The notes: generated by a model from the letters alone, not told the origin. Counted from the stretch's first letter, positions 1 to 12,223 are shown. The stretch: DNA of 64,000 bases from Ponticaulis sp. (GCA_002723155.1 PBNO01000004.1:220943-284942); one strand, 5' to 3'. A program made the numbers and translations.

Positions 1-52
1 CTTCCCGGAATTGGTCGAGTGGATGATTGAGGATGCATCATGCCCCAGGTGA
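1..52 (+). CDS. ddl: D-alanine--D-alanine ligase, C-terminal end (partial)
   Basis: Reading frame 2 of the first 52 bases encodes a tail reading FPELVEWMIEDASCPR followed by TGA at 50-52. This resembles the usual C-terminus of D-Ala-D-Ala ligase, where an ELV-W-(M/L)-(V/I)-EDAS motif precedes the end. The gene starts before the window. It overlaps the start of ftsQ by 13 bases, and ddl directly before ftsQ is the standard order of the dcw cluster. Only 16 residues are visible, so the call rests on this short motif plus context. Confidence 0.7.
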   Translation, partial: FPELVEWMIEDASCPR

Positions 53-957
53 AGGGTGGCAATAAGAAGCAAGGTGGCCGTCAGAGCGGTGGTAGTGGAC
101 GAGGAAAGAGCAGCGGAAGTCGCAATAGCGGCGGTCGCGCCTCGAATACACCCGCGCGCGATGCGGTAGCCAAGCAGTCGGCTGATGTCGGCTCCATCTT
201 CATGGGCGTATTTTTTCTCGGCGCGATCCTTATCGGCGCGGCCGCGTGGATGGGCAATTCCATTTCTGTTGTTGAAGATAAAGCCAATGAGATCGCTGAC
301 GGTGTCGCGAAAACATTCGGCTTTTCGGTTCAGACAATCCATGTCGTTGATGATGTGAACCCTGATCAGGAACGCCGCATTCTGGATGCGCTGGGCGTCG
401 TTCAGGGTGACAACATGTTTCGCGCTGACCCTCATCAGCTGAAAGAGCGTCTGGACGAGCTTCCGGGCTTTGGCGGAATTCAGGTCCACCGCTTCTGGCC
501 GGACCAGATTACAGTCGTCGCAACCCCGTTGGAAGCTTCTGTCTTGTATCGCAATGATCAGACAGGTGATGTTGTGCCGGTTCACATGACGGGCGAAATC
601 GCTGACGAGGTCAGCCAGACAGCGCTGTATCACACCATTCAGGGCGAAGGTGCTCTTGTGGCTTATCCGGTTCTGCATAGCGAACTTCAGGATTTCCCGA
701 CCATCGACACGCGCCTCGATTATGCCGAGCGCCGCGGCGAGCGTCGCTGGGATCTTGTGATGGTGTCTGGCACACGCGTGAAACTGCCATCAGGTGATGC
801 ACGAAGCGAGGCGCTGGCTGTGCTGGCGGCGCTGCAACGTGAGACGGGCGTTCTGGACCGTCAGGTAGAAATGATTGATCTGCGCGATCCTGCGCGGGTT
901 TACGTAAGACGACGTCAGCTCGAAGCAGGGCTCGCTGGCGTGGAAAGGGCAGGTTAA
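40..957 (+). CDS. ftsQ: Cell division protein FtsQ
   Basis: FtsQ is a bitopic inner-membrane divisome protein that links the cytoplasmic ring to the septal synthase through FtsB/FtsL. The 305-residue product has a basic Gly/Ser/Arg-rich cytoplasmic tail (residues 1-50), one membrane helix (about 52-72), a POTRA domain (about 95-163, starting near VQTIHVVDD and containing LDELPGFGGIQVHRFWPDQI) and the periplasmic beta domain. The start at 40 lies inside the ddl tail. The stop shares one base with the ftsA start (TAATG), so translation is probably coupled. The long disordered cytoplasmic tail is typical of alphaproteobacterial FtsQ. Confidence 0.95.
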   Translation: MPQVKGGNKKQGGRQSGGSGRGKSSGSRNSGGRASNTPARDAVAKQSADVGSIFMGVFFLGAILIGAAAWMGNSISVVEDKANEIADGVAKTFGFSVQTIHVVDDVNPDQERRILDALGVVQGDNMFRADPHQLKERLDELPGFGGIQVHRFWPDQITVVATPLEASVLYRNDQTGDVVPVHMTGEIADEVSQTALYHTIQGEGALVAYPVLHSELQDFPTIDTRLDYAERRGERRWDLVMVSGTRVKLPSGDARSEALAVLAALQRETGVLDRQVEMIDLRDPARVYVRRRQLEAGLAGVERAG

Positions 958-2264
958 TGTCGAGCCTCGATCAGAGACTGATAGCCGGTAATGTTCCAAA
1001 GATCCGCAAAGCCGGTCAGGTGGTTGCGACCCTTGATCTTGGTGCGACCAAGATTGCCTGTCTTATCGTCCGCACGACCGATCCGTCCCAGGGCGGGTTC
1101 GAGCTGCTTGGCTATGGCCAGCAGTCCAGCCGGGGCCTGAAGAATGGCACCGTCATTGATGTAGAAGGTCTGGAGCGATCCATCCGTCTGGCTGTCGCCG
1201 ATGCCGAACGCATGGCAGGTCAGCAGGTGAGCTCCGTGCGTCTGGCGATTTCCGGCCCGAGCATGAAAACACAGCGCGTCAAAGCGAATATCGCAATGGA
1301 TGGTCGTGAGATCACCCAGAAGGATGTGATGAAGCTTCTGAACACTGCGCTGGAAAGCGGCCAGAACGAAAAGCAGAAAATCCTTCACGCCATTCCTTTC
1401 TCATACATTGTGGACGGCAATGACGGCGTGCGCGACCCGCGTGGCATGTTTGCAGAAGATCTGGGCGTCGTGATGAATCTGGTGACGATGCCGGATGCGA
1501 CTTACAAGAATATCGTGCTGTGCGTGTCACGCGCGCATCTGGACGTTGAGAGCGCATCTTCTGGCGCGGTTATGAGCGCTGAAGCCGTGCTTGTTGAAGA
1601 CGAAATGGATAATGGCGTTGTCTGTCTCGATATGGGTGGCGGCTGTACAGGCGTCACAGTGTATCTCGATGGTAGCCTCGCATTCATGGAAACGCTGCAG
1701 GTTGGTGGCAACCATGTCACGTCTGATATTGCTCAGGGTATTGGCACGACGCTTCCTGCGGCCGAGCGAATCAAAACACTGAACGGCGCTGTGATGGCGA
1801 CAGAAACAGCGCGTCGTGAGATCATTGACGCGCCGCGTATCGGTGATGAAGGTCGTCTTGAGGCGGCTGAAATGTCCCGCGGTGACCTCGTTCAGGTGAT
1901 CGAGCCGCGTATGGAAGAAACATTCGAGCTGATTTCCAAAACGCTTTCGCAGTCCGGTCTTGGCGGCCGGCTCCCACGCCGTGTTGTTTTGACGGGTGGC
2001 GCAAGCGAGCTGCCGGGTGTTCGTGACCTGGCCTCCAAAATACTGGCGATGCAGGCGCGTCTGGCACGTCCTGTTAAGGCTGCGCAGCTTGGCGACGATT
2101 GTGCCCGACCAACGTTTGCGACCGCGGCCGGTCTTCTGACTTTCGATCATACGCGCGGCGGTGATCCGAAGGCGGCAAAAAAGACACCTAAGATTAACAC
2201 CGAAAACTCAGGCGAAACAGGCATCTTTGGAAAAGCTGTCGAATGGTTAAAGGAAAACTTTTAA
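957..2264 (+). CDS. ftsA: Cell division protein FtsA
   Basis: FtsA is an actin-like ATPase that tethers FtsZ filaments to the membrane and recruits later divisome proteins. The 435-residue product shows the actin-fold phosphate 1 motif (TLDLGATKIACLIV, residues 25-38), phosphate 2 motif (VVCLDMGGGCTGVTVY), adenosine motif (VVLTGGASELPGV) and a C-terminal amphipathic helix (GIFGKAVEWLKENF) that serves as the membrane-targeting sequence. It overlaps ftsQ by one base. A 90-base gap containing a CtrA box separates it from ftsZ, so ftsZ probably also has its own promoter. Confidence 0.96.
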   Translation: MSSLDQRLIAGNVPKIRKAGQVVATLDLGATKIACLIVRTTDPSQGGFELLGYGQQSSRGLKNGTVIDVEGLERSIRLAVADAERMAGQQVSSVRLAISGPSMKTQRVKANIAMDGREITQKDVMKLLNTALESGQNEKQKILHAIPFSYIVDGNDGVRDPRGMFAEDLGVVMNLVTMPDATYKNIVLCVSRAHLDVESASSGAVMSAEAVLVEDEMDNGVVCLDMGGGCTGVTVYLDGSLAFMETLQVGGNHVTSDIAQGIGTTLPAAERIKTLNGAVMATETARREIIDAPRIGDEGRLEAAEMSRGDLVQVIEPRMEETFELISKTLSQSGLGGRLPRRVVLTGGASELPGVRDLASKILAMQARLARPVKAAQLGDDCARPTFATAAGLLTFDHTRGGDPKAAKKTPKINTENSGETGIFGKAVEWLKENF

Positions 2265-2279
2265 CTTTTTCTCGCTTCG

Positions 2280-2294
2280 TTAACGCTGAATTAA
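2280..2294. promoter_or_regulatory. CtrA box upstream of ftsZ
   Basis: A perfect TTAA-N7-TTAA (TTAACGCTGAATTAA) lies 61 bases before the chosen ftsZ start, in the only gap between ftsA and ftsZ. This is the full consensus bound by the alphaproteobacterial cell-cycle regulator CtrA, and in Caulobacter the ftsZ promoter is known to be CtrA-controlled. Position and match are seen directly; binding is inferred. Confidence 0.7.
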
Positions 2295-2354
2295 GCCTGC
2301 TAAACGACCATTAACCCAATTTCCGGGATTTTTGTGTTCGATAGGGCAAGTCAT

Positions 2355-3866
2355 ATGAGTTTAGATTTACAGCCTCGGATCGTAGTATTTGGCGTCGGCG
2401 GTGCTGGCGGAAATGCGGTCGATAATATGATTAAAGCGCAGCTTCAGGGCGTTGAGTTCGTTGTTGCGAACACGGACGCACAGGCGCTGGCGCGTTCATC
2501 CTGCGAACACAAAATCCAGCTGGGGCTCGAAACGACCTCCGGTCTCGGTGCTGGCGCTCGTCCGGAAGTCGGCACAGCTGCAGCCGAAGAATCCATCGAA
2601 GAAATTAACCTTCACCTCGACGGCGCACACATGGTGTTCATCGCTGCCGGTATGGGTGGCGGTACAGGTACTGGCTCTGCGCCGGTCATCGCACGCATGG
2701 CTCGCGAGCGCGGTATCCTTACAGTTGGTGTTGTGACCAAGCCGTTCGGTTTTGAAGGCAAACGCCGCATGAACCTTGCCGAGCAAGGTCTGGAAGACAT
2801 CAAGCAACACGTCGACACTCTGATCATTATTCCGAACCAGAACCTGTTCCGCGTTGCGAACGAGCAGACAACATTTGCTGACGCCTTCCAGATGGCAGAC
2901 CGCGTTCTGTATTCTGGTGTTCGTGGCATCACAGACCTCATGGTTATGCCAGGCCTCATCAATCTCGACTTTGCTGACGTTCGTACCGTTATGGCGGAAA
3001 TGGGCGCAGCTATGATGGGTACAGGCGAAAGCGCTGGCGAAAGCCGTGCGCTGGAAGCAGCTCAGGCTGCTGTCGCGAACCCGCTTCTCGACGACATCTC
3101 GCTGAAAGGCGCGAAAGGCGTTCTGATCAACATCACCGGCGGCTACGACATGACGCTGTATGAAGTTGACGAAGCGGCTAACGAGATCCGTAACCTGGTT
3201 GATCCTGAAGCGAACATCATTCTCGGCTCTACATTCGACGAGAATATCGAAGGCAAAATGCGCGTATCTGTTGTTGCAACCGGTATCGACGATGAAGCAC
3301 CTGCCGCGAAGCCTGCGGAAAGCATTTCCGGCTTTGCATCTTCTCTCAACCAGCGCCCGGCACCGGCTGAGAAGCCAGCTCCGGCGCCTGAAGTTGTTGC
3401 TGAAGCGGCAGAAGTTGAAGCGCCGAAGCCATCTATCGTCGTGTCTGAGCCAGCTAAAGCTGTTGAAGCACCTGTCGAAGAAGAAGTTGTTGCTGAAGCT
3501 GCGCCTGAGCCAGTTGAAGAGAAGCCGGTTCGTCGTGGTAAAGTCGTCGGACGTATCGATGACACTGCGCCATACGATTATGAAGTGGGCGCTTCCTCTT
3601 ATGGTCAGGACCGTGTCCGCGCTGAAGACATTTTCGGCAAAAGCCACAAGAATGACGGCCGTCGCTCTTCAGAGACAGACCGGTCTATCGAGCAACGCAC
3701 AAGCGGCCTTCACAACCTCTTCGGTTGGCGCCGTCCTTCAGGCGAAACAGATGCGCCATTCGAAGATGTGAATGACACATCAAATGACTCTATGGGTCGC
3801 GGTATGCCAGCAGATGATTCCGATCTGGAAATTCCGGCATTCCTGCGACGCTCGGCGAACAATTAA
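2355..3866 (+). CDS. ftsZ: Cell division protein FtsZ
   Basis: FtsZ is the tubulin-like GTPase that forms the cytokinetic ring. The product carries [12 protein letters not shown] near the N-terminus, the tubulin signature GGGTGTGS (about residues 101-108) and the T7 catalytic loop [11 protein letters not shown]. These are followed by a long Pro/Ala/Glu/Val-rich disordered linker and the C-terminal peptide [13 protein letters not shown] that binds FtsA and other tethers. I chose the ATG at 2355 because AGGG at 2343-2346 sits 8 bases before it. A GTG at 2334 would add seven residues and has no ribosome binding site. With this start the protein is 503 residues, the usual alphaproteobacterial length. 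A strong terminator follows. Confidence 0.97.
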   Translation: MSLDLQPRIVVFGVGGAGGNAVDNMIKAQLQGVEFVVANTDAQALARSSCEHKIQLGLETTSGLGAGARPEVGTAAAEESIEEINLHLDGAHMVFIAAGMGGGTGTGSAPVIARMARERGILTVGVVTKPFGFEGKRRMNLAEQGLEDIKQHVDTLIIIPNQNLFRVANEQTTFADAFQMADRVLYSGVRGITDLMVMPGLINLDFADVRTVMAEMGAAMMGTGESAGESRALEAAQAAVANPLLDDISLKGAKGVLINITGGYDMTLYEVDEAANEIRNLVDPEANIILGSTFDENIEGKMRVSVVATGIDDEAPAAKPAESISGFASSLNQRPAPAEKPAPAPEVVAEAAEVEAPKPSIVVSEPAKAVEAPVEEEVVAEAAPEPVEEKPVRRGKVVGRIDDTAPYDYEVGASSYGQDRVRAEDIFGKSHKNDGRRSSETDRSIEQRTSGLHNLFGWRRPSGETDAPFEDVNDTSNDSMGRGMPADDSDLEIPAFLRRSANN

Positions 3867-3893
3867 GAGCTGACGCTCAACCCGGAAAGAAGG

Positions 3894-3922
3894 CGCCCCG
3901 CGAGATGCGGGGCGTTTTTTTT
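3894..3922 (+). terminator. Rho-independent terminator after ftsZ
   Basis: An 8-bp perfect stem (CGCCCCGC / GCGGGGCG) with a GAGAT loop is followed by eight T residues, 28 bases after the ftsZ stop. It should end the dcw transcript. Confidence 0.9.
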
Positions 3923-4169
3923 GTTTCATTACAGTGCCCTTCTGTGTGGCACGGATGCTACATTTTCAGCTTATTGCAGCAGACTGATCACGGACTGTTA
4001 CAGTCGAGAATATTTACCATGATGCTGAAATATCAATAAAATCAGATGTTTAATTCGTAAATCGGAGCTTTTGGGGTTTTCGGGCGTTAAAAGCGTTACG
4101 AATCGAAACAAAGCGTGTGTTGAGCCACGGCGTTCAAACCGCAAATTACTCTCAACAGGAGTATGTTGC
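3923..4169. other. Intergenic region between ftsZ and lpxC
   Basis: About 250 bases remain after the ftsZ terminator before the chosen lpxC start. Two short hairpin-capable dyads are visible (GTGCC/GGCAC near 3934-3952 and GACTG/CAGTC near 3990-4005). The region is AT-rich towards 4040 and should contain the lpxC promoter, but I cannot assign -35/-10 boxes with confidence. I see no small RNA or gene. Confidence 0.4.
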
Positions 4170-5093
4170 GTGACCAGTATCGAATTTCAGCAGACATTAG
4201 CGAGTTCCGCGATTTGCGCCGGCATCGGTGTGCATTCGGGCGAACGTGCGCGTCTTACTCTGAAACCGGCACCGGTCGGAACCGGCATCCGCTTCCACCG
4301 CGTTGATGTGCCGGAAGCGCAAGGCTGGATCGATGCGCGCGGCGACCTCGTGCATGATGTGGCGCTCGGTACAAAACTCCGTAACGAATATGGCACAACA
4401 CTATCTACTGTAGAGCACCTGCTTGCCGCTGTTTATGGCCTTGGCATTGATAACATGATTATCGAAGTCGACGGTCCTGAGGTTCCGATCATGGACGGCT
4501 CCTCGTCTCTCTACGCCGATCTGATTCTCCGCACAGGCATTCGCCAGCAGGCCCGCCGTGCGCGTTACATCCGCATTCTGAAGCCGATTGAGGTTCAGGA
4601 CGGACCTAAATCAGCCATGCTTCTGCCGTCTGATGACAATGGCTTCCACCTGGACGCGACAATCGATTTCGACTCAGAAGCGATTGGTCGTCAGCGTAAG
4701 TCTATCCTGCTGACGCCGCGTAGTTTTGCTCGCGAGCTGGCTTTTGCGCGAACATTCGGCTTCTACCGTGATATCAAAAAGTTGCACTCAATGGGCCTTG
4801 GTCAGGGTGCATCTATGGAAAACGCGATTGCTGTTGAGGACGATAAAATCCTCAATCCGGAAGGCCTGCGCGTCGAAGACGAATTCATTCGCCACAAAAT
4901 CCTCGATGCTGTCGGCGATCTGGCGCTTGTCGGTCACCGTCTGATTGGTCGTTATGTGAGTGAGCAGCCGGGGCACTCCATCAATAACCTGCTCGTTCGC
5001 GAGGTTCTGAACCGTCCGGATGCGTGGGAATTTGATACGCTGGAAAGCGAAAGCGCAGATCGCGCCGAGACTGCGCTTGCGCACGCGCTTTAA
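4170..5093 (+). CDS. lpxC: UDP-3-O-acyl-N-acetylglucosamine deacetylase LpxC
   Basis: LpxC is the zinc amidase that performs the committed step of lipid A synthesis in the cytoplasm. Seen here: QQTLASSAICAGIGVHSGE at the N-terminus, STVEHLLAAVYG with the first zinc histidine (about H83), and RHKILDAVGDLALVGH near residue 240 with the remaining His/Asp ligands. I chose GTG at 4170 because CAGGAG at 4156-4161 is 8 bases upstream and the family start lies just before QQTL. A longer in-frame TTG at 4071 would add 33 residues absent from the family. Length 307 residues is normal. In many proteobacteria lpxC also closes the ftsQAZ cluster. Confidence 0.95.
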   Translation: MTSIEFQQTLASSAICAGIGVHSGERARLTLKPAPVGTGIRFHRVDVPEAQGWIDARGDLVHDVALGTKLRNEYGTTLSTVEHLLAAVYGLGIDNMIIEVDGPEVPIMDGSSSLYADLILRTGIRQQARRARYIRILKPIEVQDGPKSAMLLPSDDNGFHLDATIDFDSEAIGRQRKSILLTPRSFARELAFARTFGFYRDIKKLHSMGLGQGASMENAIAVEDDKILNPEGLRVEDEFIRHKILDAVGDLALVGHRLIGRYVSEQPGHSINNLLVREVLNRPDAWEFDTLESESADRAETALAHAL

Positions 5094-5120
5094 GCGGCCC
5101 CGCAATTGAAACATCATTAT

Positions 5121-5150
5121 AAGGCCAGCTGATCAAGGTTGGCCTTTTTG
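5121..5150 (+). terminator. Terminator after lpxC
   Basis: A 7-bp stem (AAGGCCA / TGGCCTT) with a 12-base loop is followed by a short T run, 27 bases past the lpxC stop. Confidence 0.7.
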
Positions 5151-5283
5151 TTTTCTGAAAGTTTGCGGATGCGACCAATGGGGCATGAAGCCCTCTATTA
5201 AAGACCTTTCATGGGGAAACGTCTTGGCGTGGCCGGAACAACAGGCTATCACCGTGAAACAGTGACGATGTAAGGTGTAGTTC

Positions 5284-6108
5284 ATGAAGTCTCGGGCGAA
5301 ATCAATTCTGCTAATTTCAGCCGCAGCGCTCGCAACAGCTGGCTGTAGCCTGCTCGACAATTCCCGTAGCGAAAGCCTTGCTTATGTCGCACGTCCGGTT
5401 GAGCAGCTGTACAACACTGCGTCCGAAGCTCTCGTAAACCGCCGTTACGATCAGGCCGTGCTCCTTTATGATGAAGTTGAGCGCCAGCACCCGTATTCAG
5501 AGTGGGCGAGCCGCTCCAACATGATGTCTGCTTTCGCGAGCTATCAGTCACGCGACTATGAGCAAGCTATCACCGCAGCGCGCCGTTATATCTCGCTGCA
5601 CCCCGGCAATGACGAGACTGTTTATGCCTATTATCTGATTGGCATTTGCTACTTCGAACAGATCGTTGATGTCGGCCGCGATCAGGGAATTACCGAGAAC
5701 GCTTATGCGGCGTTTGATGATGTGGTCCGGCGCTATCCTGAAACAGAATACGCTGCTGATGCGCGTCTGAAAATGGACATGATCCAGGACCAGCTCGCAG
5801 GCAAGGAAATGGAAATCGGCCGCTGGTATCTGCGCCGCAACCAGCACCTCGCAGCGATCAACCGTTTCCGCGAAGTTGTGGACGAGTACCAGACGACAAG
5901 CCACACACCTGAAGCACTGTACCGTCTGACAGAGGCTTATCTGTCTATCGGTCTCGAATCAGAAGCAATGGCTGCCGCGTCAGTTCTTGGATATAACTAT
6001 CCGGCGACCGAATGGTATGCTGACGCGTATGCGCTGATGGAAGACACTGGCAACACGCCTGGTGCAGAGCCGGAAGCAAACCGTCGCGGTTTCTTCGGCC
6101 TCTTCTAA
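5284..6108 (+). CDS. bamD: Outer membrane assembly lipoprotein BamD
   Basis: BamD is the essential TPR lipoprotein partner of BamA in the outer-membrane protein insertion complex. The 274-residue product begins with a lipoprotein signal peptide ending in LATAGC (lipid-modified Cys21). TPR-type helical repeats follow, e.g. EQLYNTASEALVNRRYDQAV and YAYYLIGICYFEQIVDVGRD, the latter a stretch characteristic of BamD/ComL. The start is supported by AAGGTG about 8 bases upstream. lpxC-bamD-recN-ligA is a recurrent order in alphaproteobacteria. Confidence 0.93.
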   Translation: MKSRAKSILLISAAALATAGCSLLDNSRSESLAYVARPVEQLYNTASEALVNRRYDQAVLLYDEVERQHPYSEWASRSNMMSAFASYQSRDYEQAITAARRYISLHPGNDETVYAYYLIGICYFEQIVDVGRDQGITENAYAAFDDVVRRYPETEYAADARLKMDMIQDQLAGKEMEIGRWYLRRNQHLAAINRFREVVDEYQTTSHTPEALYRLTEAYLSIGLESEAMAAASVLGYNYPATEWYADAYALMEDTGNTPGAEPEANRRGFFGLF

Positions 6109-6152
6109 AAGAATCATTTGTTCGCATTTTGTTCTCGTGATATGTAGGGTGC

Positions 6153-7859
6153 ATGTTAATTGCATTCTCAGTCCGTGATTTCGTTTTAATTGATGCCCTG
6201 GACCTTGATGTGTGCCGGGGCTTTACGTCTGTCACCGGTGAAACCGGTGCCGGTAAATCTATCATGCTTGATGCGCTCCGCTTCGTGCTGGGCGGGAAGG
6301 CTGACAAGCGCTTCATCCGGCATGGCGCAGAACGCACCAGCGTGTCGGCAAGCTTCGAACTTGAGGCGGACCATCCTGCACGGCTGGAACTTCTCGAACG
6401 CGGTCTTCTCTCCGATGATGAGACGCTGGTCACGTTCCGACGCCTGCTATCTCAGAGCGGTCCATCGCGGATTTATGCAAACGACCAGATTGTAAGTGCG
6501 GATCTTGCGACGCAGCTCGGCAAGGACCTCGTTGAAATCCATGGTCAGCATGATGGCTCTGCGCTTCTGAATCCGAAACTCCATGGTGATGTGCTCGACG
6601 AGTTTGCTCAGGCATGCCCTCTGTTGAAGAGCGTCGCGGAAAGCTATCGCCTCTGGGCCGAAGCGCGTGACCGCGTCGAAGAGGTCGAAGCCCGTCAGAA
6701 CTCTCAGGATGCAGAGATTGCCCAGCTTGAACATATGCTGGAAGAACTTGATCGTCTGAGCCCGGGCGAGGAGGAAGCCTCCCGCCTCGCGCTGGAACGG
6801 GCCATGCTGCTCAACAGCCAGAAGCTGATCGAGTGTATGACAGATGCAGACGAAGCGCTTCGCAAGTCTGATGGCGCGTCCGCATTCGGTTTGGCGGCCC
6901 GTCATCTCGACCGCGCTATGCGCTTGCCTGAACTTGCCGAAGCGCCAGAAGATAATCCGCAGCTCGTGGCTCTCAAATCCGCGCAGGATGCAGTTGAACG
7001 CGCGCTGATCGAAATCAACGAGGCGAGCATTGCGGTCGAAAGCTCTATGACGGCCTTTGATCATGATCCCGATACGCTTGAACAGGTCGAGCAGCGCCTT
7101 TTCAGCCTTCGGGCCGCTGCACGTAAGTTTGACGTCGATCCGGATGGCCTTGCGGCCCTGCATCTCGAAGCGCGTTCTAAGCTCTCCGAACTGGAAGCCT
7201 TTGACGACGTCATTGCTTCAGCGCGTAAAGCCATGGCTGAGGTTGAAAAGGTTTACTGCGAACGGGCTGACAAACTGTCAGCGCTCCGGAAATCCAGCGG
7301 TGAACAGCTCAGCTCGCTTGTCCTCAAAGAGCTTGCGCCACTGAAGCTTGAACATGCGAAATTCCGTGTCCGTATCGACCATCTGGAAATCGAGAAAGCA
7401 GGACCGAACGGTCAGGATCGCGTTCTATTCGAGGTTCAGACGAACCCTGGTGCGCCATTCGGGCCACTGAACCAGATTGCTTCCGGCGGCGAGCTTGCGC
7501 GCTTCACGCTCGCACTTCGTGTGTGTCTGGCTCATGTCCACTCTGCGACTCTGCTTGTGTTCGACGAAGTCGATCAGGGCGTGGGCGGCGCGGTTGCGGC
7601 AGCGGTTGGTGAACGCCTCGGACGCCTCGCCGATATGCGGCAGGTTATGGCCATCACGCACAGCCCGCAGGTAGCCGCATCCGGACACCAGCACTGGCAC
7701 GTCACCAAACGGGTTGATGATGGCGAACGCACGGTTTCCCAGCTCAATGAACTCAAAGGCGAGGCGCGTCTGGAAGAGGTTGCGCGTATGCTCTCTGGCA
7801 GCGAGATAACAAATGAGGCGCGTGCAGCTGCAGATCGCTTGATGGCAGAGACAGTTTAA
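6153..7859 (+). CDS. recN: DNA repair protein RecN
   Basis: RecN is an SMC-like ATPase that acts in recombinational repair of double-strand breaks. The 568-residue protein has Walker A GETGAGKS (29-36) near the N-terminus, two long coiled-coil arms rich in Glu/Arg/Leu flanking a short hinge, the ABC signature ASGGELARFTLALRV and Walker B LLVFDEVDQGVGG near the C-terminus, then the H-loop THSPQVAA. Length and domain order are standard. The 44-base gap to bamD and 15-base gap to ligA suggest one transcript. I saw no LexA-type box in the upstream gap. Confidence 0.95.
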   Translation: MLIAFSVRDFVLIDALDLDVCRGFTSVTGETGAGKSIMLDALRFVLGGKADKRFIRHGAERTSVSASFELEADHPARLELLERGLLSDDETLVTFRRLLSQSGPSRIYANDQIVSADLATQLGKDLVEIHGQHDGSALLNPKLHGDVLDEFAQACPLLKSVAESYRLWAEARDRVEEVEARQNSQDAEIAQLEHMLEELDRLSPGEEEASRLALERAMLLNSQKLIECMTDADEALRKSDGASAFGLAARHLDRAMRLPELAEAPEDNPQLVALKSAQDAVERALIEINEASIAVESSMTAFDHDPDTLEQVEQRLFSLRAAARKFDVDPDGLAALHLEARSKLSELEAFDDVIASARKAMAEVEKVYCERADKLSALRKSSGEQLSSLVLKELAPLKLEHAKFRVRIDHLEIEKAGPNGQDRVLFEVQTNPGAPFGPLNQIASGGELARFTLALRVCLAHVHSATLLVFDEVDQGVGGAVAAAVGERLGRLADMRQVMAITHSPQVAASGHQHWHVTKRVDDGERTVSQLNELKGEARLEEVARMLSGSEITNEARAAADRLMAETV

Positions 7860-10313
<2,454 letters not shown>

Positions 10314-10323
10314 TCGTGCCTTT

Positions 10324-12141
10324 CTAGAAAGGCGCGCAGGCGGTTTTCATCCAGTCAGCGACGTCCGGATAATCGGAAAGCATCGGGACGACGGTGTCAG
10401 CGACTTTCTTCAGATAGTCGTTCACCCATTTCAGCTCTTCTGGCGTCAGAAGCGACGTGTCGATCAGGTTGCGCGCATAAGGCGCCAGCGTGATCGGTTC
10501 GAAGCCCATAACCGGGCGGAAGCTGTTTGGCAGCTCTTCAAAGTCGGTCACGTATTGAAGGTTCTCGATACGAATGCCGTACTGGCCTTCTATGTAGTAA
10601 CCCGGCTCGTTGGACACGATCATGCCCGGCGCGAGCGGCGTTGCGTTCCAGCCTTTGGCAATACGCTGCGGGCCTTCATGCACGCCGAGATACGCGCCGA
10701 CGCCATGGCCCGTGCCGTGATCATAGTCCAGACCGGCCATCCAGAGCGGCTGACGGGCAATCGCATCGAGATGCGTGCCGGTCGTGCCTTCAGGGAAGCG
10801 GATCATGGACATGGCCACATGGCCTTTCAGCACCAGAGTATAGTGCTTGATCATCTCCGCTGTCGGCTCGCCAATGGCGACTGTACGGGTGATGTCCGTT
10901 GTGCCTTCAAAATACTGGCCACCGGAGTCGACGAGGAAAAGATTACCCTCGGTGAAGGTCGCGTTGGACGCTTTGCTGACGCGGTAGTGAGCCATTGCGC
11001 CGTTAGACCCGAAAGCTGAAATCGTCTCGAACGAAATATCCTTCAGAACGCCTGTGTCATTGCGGAAGCCTTCCAGCTTGCGCACAGCGTCGATCTCAGT
11101 GGTCTTGCCCGGCTCAATGCCTGTCTCCAGCCAGTGAAGGAAGCGCGCTATCGGAACGGCATCGATTTCGTGGGCACGTGCAGCGCCGGAGATCTCAGCA
11201 GAGTTCTTTGTGGACTTCGGCAGAGCAACCGGGTCGGCCGCCTCCATAATGGTCGCCTTGCTCCGCTTCAGGGTTGAGAACACCCATTCAGAAGCTGTGG
11301 CAGGGTCCGCCCAGACTGTTTTCTCTTTCAGGTCAGCCAGACCCTTATTGAGCTCGTTGATGTCGCGGATAGACACCTGATTGCCGAGATGCTCACGGAT
11401 TTCGTCCGTGACCTTTTTCGGCGCAACGAATAGCTCGGCGCTGCCATCGGCATGCAGAATGGCGCGGCCCAGAGGCAGAGGCGAACAGCGCACATCGCTG
11501 CCGCGAATATTGAACAGCCACGCAATGCTTGGCGGCGCGGTGATGATAGCTGCATCAGCGCCTTCTTTGCGGAGTTTCGCGGCAATCGCCTCACGCTTCT
11601 CCGCCGAGCTCGTGCCAGCGTATTTGAGGTCCTGCGGTACCAGCTGGGTCATAGGCTGGCGTGGTCGGCCCTTCCATGACTGGTCGATCGGGTTCTTCGA
11701 CAGCGCCTTTGCAATTGCGCCAGCCTTTTGCAGCGCAAGACGAAGCGCCTTGGCTGTGTGCGGCGTCATCACGCGCGGGTCATAGCCAATGACCTTACCC
11801 TCAAGGTCCATGTCTGCGATCAGATCGAACGGGCCGGGCGGATCGAATTTCTGGATGTCGAACAATTCCTGATCGACCTGTTCAAGCACCTGAATGGAGT
11901 AGCGCCCGTCGACATATATGATCGCTTTGTCGGACAGGATGAACGCCGCCCCGGCAGAGCCCGTGAAGCCGGTCGCCCATGTCAGGCGCTGGTTCGCCTC
12001 AGGCTGATACTCGTTCTGATATTCGTCTTCGTGCGGCAGGTAAAAGCCGTCAACGCCTCGTGCTTTCATCGTTTCGCGAAGCAGGGGCAGGTGAGTGCGG
12101 CCAATTTCCGGGCCGCCGCGGACGTCGAATGTTTGTCTCAT
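10324..12141 (-). CDS. pepP: Xaa-Pro aminopeptidase (aminopeptidase P, M24 family)
   Basis: Removes N-terminal residues preceding proline, using two metal ions, in the cytoplasm. The 605-residue three-domain protein has two N-terminal creatinase-type domains and a C-terminal pita-bread catalytic domain. Visible metal and proton-shuttle residues are the two Asp in LVDSGGQYFEGTTDITRTV, His in GTGHGVGAYLGVHEGP, Glu in IVSNEPGYY and Glu in GIRIENLQYV. The length matches the eukaryote-like long APP found in alphaproteobacteria. It is convergent with ligA (10-base gap) and lies last in a minus-strand run with prmA and the M23 lipoprotein. Confidence 0.93.
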   Translation of the reverse strand: MRQTFDVRGGPEIGRTHLPLLRETMKARGVDGFYLPHEDEYQNEYQPEANQRLTWATGFTGSAGAAFILSDKAIIYVDGRYSIQVLEQVDQELFDIQKFDPPGPFDLIADMDLEGKVIGYDPRVMTPHTAKALRLALQKAGAIAKALSKNPIDQSWKGRPRQPMTQLVPQDLKYAGTSSAEKREAIAAKLRKEGADAAIITAPPSIAWLFNIRGSDVRCSPLPLGRAILHADGSAELFVAPKKVTDEIREHLGNQVSIRDINELNKGLADLKEKTVWADPATASEWVFSTLKRSKATIMEAADPVALPKSTKNSAEISGAARAHEIDAVPIARFLHWLETGIEPGKTTEIDAVRKLEGFRNDTGVLKDISFETISAFGSNGAMAHYRVSKASNATFTEGNLFLVDSGGQYFEGTTDITRTVAIGEPTAEMIKHYTLVLKGHVAMSMIRFPEGTTGTHLDAIARQPLWMAGLDYDHGTGHGVGAYLGVHEGPQRIAKGWNATPLAPGMIVSNEPGYYIEGQYGIRIENLQYVTDFEELPNSFRPVMGFEPITLAPYARNLIDTSLLTPEELKWVNDYLKKVADTVVPMLSDYPDVADWMKTACAPF

Positions 12142-12223
12142 ACACTAGGAGATAGCAGGGATAAAACGCCTGTAAATGCCCAGCATGTGGGAAAGATCAC
12201 CGGAAGGCGGTTAAGGATGCAGC

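Noticed and set aside
2496-3647. 383-codon open frame on the minus strand across ftsZ
   Set aside because: It is a shadow of ftsZ codon bias; the translation has low complexity (Arg/Phe/Asn-rich) and no start site or homology.
3160-3771. 203-codon Lys/Leu-rich frame on the + strand inside ftsZ
   Set aside because: It is a frame shift of the Pro/Ala/Glu-rich FtsZ linker, not a protein.
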